From Parietaria judaica (taxonomy: Eukaryota; Streptophyta; Magnoliopsida; Rosales; Urticaceae), in NCBI GenBank assembly GCA_954871525.1, contig OX940864.1, positions 13,882,001 through 13,946,000 of the forward strand: a stretch of DNA of 64,000 nt, read 5' to 3'. The translations under genes and the position numbers were made by a program. Below, one piece after another: positions 55,524 through 64,000 of this stretch. The notes below the pieces were generated by a model. The model did no database searches. It worked only from the letters and a program-made list of their open reading frames with translations, and was not told the origin of the DNA. Numbering within the stretch: the stretch's first letter is position 1; the number at the start of each line of letters is the position of its first letter.

Positions 55524-58500
55524 CGAAAGGTTCTTCTTCAAGCTCGTCGAGTCGCAACGGATACGGCAGCGAGAGCCGTGGACGTGGCAGAGGCCGAGGT
55601 CGAGGACGTGGTCGCGACCAGCGTGGTCGAGGCAGTGGCACTCCTCGCCAAGACGGCGCCACCTGCAAGGACAAGAGCACAGTGAAGTGCTATAATTGTC
55701 AGAAGTATGGTCACTACGCAAATGAGTGTCATACTAAGAACCGCGACGAAGAAGCGAATCTGGTGAGATTCGATGACGACGAGCACGCACTTATGTTCGC
55801 CGAGGAGATGATGGATTTAAGTAGCGACGAGCACGACGACCAGGATGTGGTTGACGAGACACACGTCAAGCAAGAATGCGTCGACGTAGTACTTGACGAC
55901 CAGGTATCCAGCGAGGAGGTACCTGACGACCAAGTACTGAGCCGAGAGGACGAGCTGATGATGGCAGAGAAGCCCAGCTCGACCAGCAAGAACGACGAGC
56001 AAACCAGAAAGGTGATGCTCAATGAAGACAAGGTTGTCGCCAACCTACTCGCAGATGGCGAAGAGAAGGTCTATACCGACATCTGGTATTTAGACAACGG
56101 AGCCAGCAGCCACATGACGGGTCATCGAACAAAGTTTGAAGAGCTCGATGAGATGATCACAGGAAACGTGAAGTTTGGCGATGGTTCCATCGTCGACATA
56201 AAGGGAAGAGGGTCTATCCTGTTCAAGTGCAAGAATGGGGACCAGCGCCTGTTGACCGAAGTCTACTACATACCGAAGCTGAAGAGTAACATCATCAGCT
56301 TAGGACAGATGACGGAGATCGGTCACACAGTGATCCTATCCGGGGAGTTCCTAAAGATGTGGAACATCGATGGCGCCCTATTAATGAAGGTGAAGAGATC
56401 ACCAAGTCGGTTGTACAAGATCAACCTGGTGGTAGATCAGCCGATTTGCTTGATGGCGTCGATCGCAGACCCAGCGTGGCTATGGCATGCGAGGCTTGGG
56501 CATGTAAACTTCTACGCGCTCAAGATGATAGGTGACAAGGAGATGGCCTTTGGGGTACCCAAGATTGAACACCCCGACCAGCTGTGTGAATGATGCATGG
56601 TCGTAAAACAGGCAAGAGTGCCATTTCCGATCAAGGCCAAGTTCCGAGCACAACGACCCCTCCAACTGGTGCACGCTGACTTGTGTGGTCCAATCACCCC
56701 AGCAACCTTAGCCAGCAACAAGTACTTCTTTTTGCTTGTTGACGATTACAGCCGTTGGATATGGGTGTACACGCTCAAAGAGAAGGCATGAGCCTTTGAA
56801 GTCTTCAAGAAGTTCAAGAAGCTCGTGGAGAACCAGTCAGGACATAGACTGAAGACCCTGCGAACAGATCGAGGAGGCGAGTTCACGTCTCAGAATTTCG
56901 CAGAGTATTGCAGAGAAGAAGGTGTAGAGCGACACCTCACTGCACCGTACACGCCCCAGCAGAACGGCGTGGTGGAGAGACGGAATCGAACCGTCATGGA
57001 AACTGCAAGGAGCTTGATGAAAAGCATGCAGGTCCCGGCGAGCTTCTGGGGAGAAGCAGTACGACATGCGGTCTACTTGCTGAACTGTCTACCGACGAAG
57101 GCGCTAGGCGAGCGCACCCCTTACCAAGCATGGAAAGGGAAGAAACCTCATCTGGAGCATTTAAAGGTGTTTGGGTGCACCGCACATGTGAAGACTGTGG
57201 GACCACACCTTAAGAAGCTAGATGATCGGAGTCAACCGATGGTGTACCTTGGCACCGAGGAAGGGAGCAAGGCACACAGGTTTTACGACCCCCAACGCGG
57301 CAAAGTGCATGTGAGCAGAGACGCCGTTTTCGAAGAGGAAAATAAGTGGGATTGGCGGGACGAGAACGGAGAGTCTGAACAGAACTCGGTGGAGTTCATC
57401 CTCGAAGACGAAGAGGCGGTCGAGCAGGTTGAGGGAGAGAGTCCCTTCCAGGGGCTAGCAATGTCCAGCTCGACGGAAACCAGTTCGTCTGGAACCAGCT
57501 CACCACCAGGCTCGCCCAACCAAGGATCAGTAATGAGCATCCCGATCCCAATGACAGCTAGTTCAGGAGGAACGAGCTCGGGAGACTCATCAATCAAGGA
57601 CGGACCAAGAGGGTTCCGTACCCTGTCTGATGTCTACGAAGAAGCGCGGGAGCTTGATTTGAGCTCGGAAGAGCTCCTGCTGGTTAGTGAAGAGGAACCA
57701 ACCAACTATCGTGACGCAGCCACCGAGAAGGAATGGCAGAAAGCGATGGAGAGAGAACTAGAGTCAATTGAGAATAATCAGACATGGGAGCTAGTCGATC
57801 TTCCGAAAGGTCACAAGTCCATTGGTCTGAAGTGGGTTTACAAGCTCAAGAAGGACTCAGAAGGCAGAGTTCTCAAGCACAAGGCCAGACTAGTCGCAAA
57901 GGGCTACGTGCAGAAGCAGGGAGTAGACTTCGACGAAGTTTTTGCTCCAGTAGCCAAACTCGACACGGTCAGGCTCATCCTAGCCCTCGCAGCTCATCGA
58001 TGCTGGAAAATCCATCACCTGGACGTCAAATCGGCGTTCCTGAATGGTGAACTGCAAGAAGAAGTCTACGTCGCTCAACCGGAAGGCTTCATCGACAAGA
58101 CCGCAGAGCACAAGGTGTACAAGTTGTCAAAAGCTCTTTATGGCTTGCGATAAGCACCACGTGCATGGAACACTCGACTCGACAGATGCATGAAGAGTCT
58201 CGATTTCAATAAGTGCTCCCAGGAGCAAGCAGTCTACACGAGGAGCTCAGGAGAAGAGGCCCTCATCGTCAGTGTGTATGTTGACGACCTGATCGTGACC
58301 GGATCCAGCGAAGATGGCATATATGGATTCAAGGAGAAAATGATGAAGGAGTTTGAGATGAGCGACCTCGGACTACTCTCATACTACCTCGGAATCGAGG
58401 TCGATCAGAAGAAGGAATGCATCACGCTAAGGCAGACAACCTATGCGAAGAAAATTCTGAAGCAGTTCAAAATGGCGGGCTGCAACCCGAGCAAGTATCC

Positions 58501-59210
58501 GATGGAGGCAAAGTTGAAGCTCGGGAAAGACGCAGAAGGAAACCCGGTGGATCCCACGGAGTACAGGCATGTCATCGGGTGTCTCAAGTACCTAACCCAC
58601 ACCCGACCTGACATCTCATATGCAGTTGGCATGGTGAGTCGTCACATGGAGAAGCCTACCAGTCTACACCAGCAGGCTGTGAAGCACATCCTTCGTTACG
58701 TGAAGGGAACGACGAGTTACAGGATCCAGTACGAAAGAGGAAGTGAAACTGAAGAACTGGTCGGTTTTACCGACAATGATCTAGCCGGTGTCGTTGATGA
58801 TAGAAAGAGTACCGGAGGTATGGCGTTTTATCTCAACGGGAATCTTATCACCTGGCAGTCTCAGAAACAGAGAACTGTGGCCTTATCGTCTTGTGAAGCC
58901 GAGTTCATGGCAACAACCGGAGCGTCGTGTCAAGCATTATGGCTAAGGAACTTGCTGAGTGAAATAACAGGAGCCGAGCAATCGCACTGATGAAAAACCC
59001 GGTGTTTCATGGACGCAACAAGCATTTCGACACTCGGTTTCACTTTATTCGCGAGTGTGTCGAAAAGCGAGAGATCATCGTAGAATTTGTCACCACCAAA
59101 GAGAAACATGCGGACATACTAACCAAGGCCCTAGCAAGAGTCAAGTTTGCAGAGATGCGAGAATTGCTCGGCGTGAAGAACCTCGAGCCAAGTCAAACTT
59201 ACGGGGAGAA
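55514..59210 (+). pseudogene. pol: Copia 2 pol (with Gag zinc knuckle), three stops and a deletion
   Basis: In one frame: RG-rich stretch, zinc knuckle CYNCQKYGHYANEC, an acidic region, protease WYLDNGASSHMTG, pre-integrase HARLGH, integrase core (VHADLCGP, RTDRGGEF, QNGVVERRNR), reverse transcriptase (LKWVYKLKKDSEG, YVDD in VYVDDLIVTG) and RNase H (FTDNDLAGV, SCEAEFMA). In-frame stops lie at 56591-56593, 56789-56791 and 58151-58153. Near 58980 the frame shifts and about a dozen codons are missing compared with relatives, removing the RNase H block that normally holds a catalytic Asp (the DNKSAI region). No intact enzyme set can be made. Confidence 0.93.
59201..59210 (+). other. Polypurine tract of Copia 2
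   Basis: ACGGGGAGAA directly precedes the 3' LTR. Confidence 0.8.
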
Positions 59211-59701
<491 letters not shown>

Positions 59702-59706
59702 TATCT

Positions 59707-60750
59707 CACATATAGTACCGCCTTTGAATAGCGGGATATATAACGCCCTAAATAGCGTAAGTTGTCTCCAACAATGATATTCACGAAGTGACATATGCAT
59801 CTCTCGTGAAACATTTAACCATCCAATTGCAAATATTTTTTATTTTTTTACTTTTAACTTTTTCTTTGCTTTGTCTGTAGCAAAATCATTGGAAGTAACA
59901 TTATCCAATGTTATTGATTGGATTTTCATAATGCCTCAATTCAAAAAGCATTTCATTAGCTCCTGTATGATTGTATGTTCTTTACGTAATTATTCTTTGT
60001 AAAATCTTCCAAGCTTCATCAATCCAATATACCGTAACAATTATGTAATTAAAATTTAGAACTAATTTCCAACTATGTGATATGAAACTTACTCAATGAC
60101 CAATCAACTTAATTTTGGGCTTCAACTCTTTTTCTTGGAACCTCTTTCATAACATATTTTGCATTTGTGGTCTGAGAAACATGCTCACATTTTACTTTCA
60201 TAGTGCATTACTTTTGGAATCATTTTTCTTTGATAGTACGACATGGGAGCTCCTCCATCATGATGAAGTCTACCAAATGTTATCGATATTTCATAGTTGT
60301 GTATTGTCAGACCTTGAACTTAGTTGAAGCTTCTAAGACAACCCACAAGTCTTTTGTTTCTTATAATTGAGCCTATTTTGGGTTTCTCTTACGTATATTA
60401 ATGAGTTTGATCATTTAGCAGGTCAAACCTTGTGAACTCTGAAATGCTCTTTTTGCAATATATACAACTTGAACAACCTTTACCTGAGTTTTTAGTGGAA
60501 TACGCCCAACCACCGTTTGCGTAGATACACTTTTACTTTTCATCTATTTAATTTAATGTAACTTCTTCGAAAGGTGTGATACAATCGATTCTGTTTCATT
60601 TCACTATTATCCAAATCGTATTACTTGTTTCCCTATCTAATAACATTTGTACGTTGATATTTTGTAATATTATTTATCCATATTAATGTATTGAATCAAT
60701 GAAAAGTATTGTGTAATTAGTAAAATAAATTAAAATTAATATTTATGGCA
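59707..60750. other. Intergenic DNA
   Basis: No gene or clear element end. Short T-rich ORFs only. Confidence 0.5.
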
Positions 60751-60754
60751 TTTA

Positions 60755-61244
60755 AAAAAAGTGTTGGTAAAGGTTGAAAACTCTACGCTTATGTAAAGAG
60801 ATGGCAACGAAAAGGTTATTAATTTGATCATTGAAATATTAATTTTGCCGGTGTTTCAAATAATGTGTCGGTAAAAGGCCCTATAGTTGACATTTTAAGA
60901 GACGTTTTACCAGCTCATAACGCACTAAAAATAAGTTTTGCCAGTGTTAAACTTTAGCACCTGCGAAGAGGAGTTGCTTTGGCGGCACGTTTCAGAGCCG
61001 GGAAAAAGAATTTTGCATGATGCATTTAGCCGCACTATACCAGTGTTTATGCGCGTCGGCAAGAGGAAATATTACTGGCGCAATTGGATTTTGCGCCGGT
61101 GAAGGCACTTTTCTAGGCCATTACAGCCTGGCGCTTTGTGGCGGCGCTTTTTTGCGCCAGTGAAAGTTGAAAAGCATTCGCCAGTGATTTTGGTTACTTT
61201 CTTGGCGCTTTTTTGCGCCGGTAAAAGTGCAGTTTCTTGTAGTG
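60755..61244. mobile_element. CACTA (En/Spm) transposon terminal fragment
   Basis: The right boundary is TTTCTTGTAGTG, the inverted form of the CACTACAAGAAA terminus typical of plant CACTA elements. The preceding 480 bp hold subterminal repeats around TTTTGCGCCGGTAAAAG in both orientations (61085-61100, 61148-61163, 61209-61227). I cannot find the partner CACTA end on the left or a transposase, so it is a truncated or very diverged copy. Confidence 0.75.
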
Positions 61245-62140
61245 TGTGTAACGTTATAATCCATAACCGGTTCAAACATAAAACAATGAAGAAATTAAAA
61301 CAAAGCATATATTCTAACCAATGAATTTTTACACAAGCTACAATTTCATCAAACTGTACACATACTAATTAACAGAGTAGCTCCTTCGAAACCCTTAACT
61401 AGTTACTAGTTACTAACCAATTACCAATTACTAATGACTAAATGCACGTAATGTTAATATAGCATAAAGTTGCTAATGGATCTTTGTGAATCAAAGAAAG
61501 AGCAAAGCGGGAATCTTATTGTTAAGGCATAACTGAACCCGTCCAAACCTCGTGAAGGATTCTTTTTATAATTTGTATGCATCAATTTAAGATTTAATAA
61601 CTGCAACCGCTACACCCACGTGTACTTGCTAACCTCTTCCTATTTTAGGAGTGACAAAAACTTCGTCAAAATTGTACTACTTTGATTGACAAACAATACT
61701 TCTGCTATAATGAAAAACAAGTACACCATCAAGTACGGCTCTCATCCCTCATCGTGTACTTCATCGGTGACCTCCTGAAATACTCGGTAACCTCCTAAAA
61801 TACTTCTTTCAACTTATTTGCTTTAAAAAATAAGTGTTTTGGTGGGTAATAATATGAATCTCTTACTATTAAGACAAAGACTATTAAGAGAATTAACTTT
61901 CAAAGAGAACAAGTTAGGGTGAAAAGCTACAAAGAAATTAAATTTCATCTGACGAAAAATGATAAGCAACAAACATATCGGAACCAATCGTAATGGTATG
62001 TCAATGGCGGAACTATGATTCATATCTTTCGAGGCGGACAAATAATGAGGATAAAAATTAAAAAAAAAACAAAGAAAATATAGGGGTAAGAATATAAAAT
62101 TTCGTTAAAAAATTGAAAAAGATGAAATTTGAGAGGCACA
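61245..62140. other. Intergenic DNA
   Basis: No supportable gene. ACTAGTTACTAGTTACTAACC-like short repeats occur near 61398-61432. Confidence 0.5.
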
Positions 62141-62142
62141 AT

Positions 62143-62936
62143 CACTATTACAAATAGTTGATCACACAACACACTTTCAACAACATTTCAATGAAACGTG
62201 CTGGAAAGTTTTACAAGCCGCGACACTAATTATCGACGCCTCGGCGTAACACATTCCACAACGTCTTACAAGCGTTGTTTTAATTTAATTAAAAAATAAT
62301 ATTTTTTTTTACCGGTGCTGCGGCTAAAATTTATCATGCCACGGCAAGACATCATTAGACAACGTCCTAGAAACGTTGTTTAAATATTTTTTTAAACAAT
62401 ATTTCTTTTTAATTGTGCCGCGGCAAGACGTTCTCAGACTAATAATTTTTTGTAAAATATTTTTTTTTGTTGGTGCCGCGGCGGGGTTTTATGTAGACGT
62501 GGCACCGAGGCGTGACTAAATTTTTTACTTAGAAAATTATTTGTCCTCATGTCGTCATTCAAATCTTTTTTGCCATAAACTTCCCAAATCCCTAAATCGA
62601 CTTATTAGTACCATCATATTTGTTAAGGTTGGTATATTTTGATGATATTTATTTGTTAAATTTGGTTAGATAATCTTTGTATAATTTGATTTCAGATTTC
62701 TTTGTTAAGGTTAATGTACAACTATATATGTGTTGAATGGAGCATTTTTATAATTCAATGAAATTTTATAAAAAATAATTTTTGGACAATTTTTTTTTTT
62801 TAATTTCAACAACACTTCTGAAACATTTTGGAAAGTACGAAGCCGAGGCATGCTATAATCTTGCCGCGGCGAGACGTGATTCTCAACAACGTTTCAGAAC
62901 TGTTCTCAAATCTATGCTCACAAACTACCACTAGTG
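62143..62936. mobile_element. Possible non-autonomous CACTA-like element
   Basis: Starts CACTATTACAAATAG and ends ACTACCACTAGTG, so both ends carry CACTA. Between them are repeats of a GC-rich type (GCCGCGGCAAGACGT, CAACGTC...ACGTTGTTT at 62270-62380 and 62403-62490). Flanking trinucleotides are AAT and TAT, so the expected 3-bp duplication is not perfect. Confidence 0.5.
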
Positions 62937-62939
62937 TAT

Positions 62940-64000
62940 CAACCACATTTCAAAACAGTCCTCAAATGTTTCAAGGACTGTTGTAAAGAGTCCTCAAATC
63001 ACATATTTAGACTAGCGAAGGGCCATTTTGGCTATTGGACGGTTCCGTCGCAGAGCTGATTTCTAGATGTTTTTTGCAGCAGCAACAAAAAAAAAAAAAA
63101 AAAGGCGAGCGTTGTTAAACTTAATGAAAATCTTCTTGAATTTACAAATATATATTGATAAAACATGTAAAATTCTAAAGAATGCATAAGATGGTCATTT
63201 TGTCTTAAGAATCAAACATTTCTAGACCTAATCAATGTGGCTCAATCAAAATAACTAAACTGAAATCTTGTTTCAAGTCCAATAGCTCTAATAGATCTTT
63301 AAAAAATACTTATGCTCACGATCAGTGTGATATATTTTTATACTCTAATGGCCCCTTCGATCGAAAGGCACATGCAGTTAATATTGCTCGGGTTAATTGG
63401 ATTGGGTTCTTGGAATTATTATTTTTCGCACACCCCTAGCTCTAATAGTTCATTCGAAAAATAATTATGCTAAAGACCCGTCTTATATAATTTTGTTTTC
63501 AAACGGTCCCTGAAAGTCAGGTTTGATAGAAATTTTAATTATTATGTTTTAAATAGTAATTATATTTTGCATTTTGGGATAATTTTTTTTATATAATTTT
63601 TTTTTTATAGAATTATCACCTTATATTTCTGAATCGTTATAAAAAATGCATTACTCGTGTTTAGATTAATTATTTTTGTATGTTATTTATTAGATCGTGA
63701 GAAGATTGATTGATTCTCTGTTTTATACTAATGTAGTCCGAACAATAACGAAATCGATGATGGAACAAGGTTAAAGCTCAATTTTTCTTAATTATTCAAC
63801 GACTAAACTAAAAAATGCTTCACGTAAAATTATATAGCCAATGACCATTAAATTATGTTGCCTAAAATAACACGCTATGATTATAACAATAAATAATTAA
63901 ATAAATAAATGGTCACGATCTTAACAATTAAACCATGATTATAGGACATACGAATTGCCATAATTTCATCAACAAATTTCCATGATCCATGCTCCATCAA
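62940..64000. other. AT-rich intergenic DNA
   Basis: No gene or element end recognised. A poly-A run lies at 63087-63102. Confidence 0.5.

Noticed and set aside
62143..62936. A Mutator or hAT assignment for the GC-rich repeat element
   Set aside because: There is no 8-10 bp duplication and the ends read CACTA on both strands.

Overview
The window is nuclear DNA of a flowering plant, most likely a eudicot. It is AT-rich, full of (TA)n and (TAA)n microsatellites, and has only two recognisable host genes in 64 kb. Both have clear Arabidopsis counterparts, GT-AG introns and evidence of introns in their 5' leaders. The species cannot be told from the sequence alone.

Host genes. (1) Plus strand, 15456-16917: a BTB/POZ-domain protein of the At3g05675 type (450 aa, one short coding intron, introns in the leader from about 13.8 kb). 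(2) Minus strand, 22273-19305: a BEL1-like TALE homeodomain transcription factor, best matched to BLH1 (654 aa, four coding exons, plus a probable 1.1-kb intron in the 5' UTR and a TATA box near 23.67 kb). Its exons are strikingly GC-rich against the AT-rich background. The two genes converge, with about 2.4 kb between their stop codons.

Mobile elements fill the rest. At 2.3-8.5 kb is a Copia element with 241-bp LTRs identical by eye and a perfect 5-bp target duplication. It looks very recent, yet pol carries a one-base frameshift. Its leader holds four tandem hairpins with compensatory changes, a primer site that fits the anticodon arm of tRNA-Ile rather than a tRNA 3' end, an internal TATA box and a small hydrophobic ORF abutting gag. 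At 53.7-59.7 kb is an older, broken Copia element whose 5' LTR is split by a hAT-like element. At 33.4-35.8 kb a solo LTR (TSD TAATC) contains a 1.6-kb non-autonomous LTR element (TSD AAGAG) with a nearly complete ORF carrying a Tyr-Asp-Glu repeat. Another solo LTR lies at 30.5-31.2 kb and an LTR remnant at 13.2-13.6 kb.

DNA transposons: Mutator-like elements with 9-10 bp TSDs (8.8-10.0, 36.5-37.0 and 43.5-43.9 kb, probably 12.6-12.9 kb); hAT-like elements with 8-bp TSDs (32.2-32.6, 47.8-48.05, 48.35-49.0 kb and inside the Copia LTR at 53.9-54.5 kb), some packed with palindromic motifs; CACTA-type ends at 60.8-61.2 and 62.1-62.9 kb. tRNA-derived SINEs lie at 27.2, 42.9, 46.5 and 47.4-48.15 kb, and LINE RNase H remnants at 0.4-0.7 and 10.4-11.4 kb.

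No novel host gene system stands out. The most distinctive material is in the transposons: the leader RNA architecture of the first Copia element, the ORF-bearing non-autonomous LTR element, and the hAT-like elements with amplified TCGCGA or TCGATAATC motifs.
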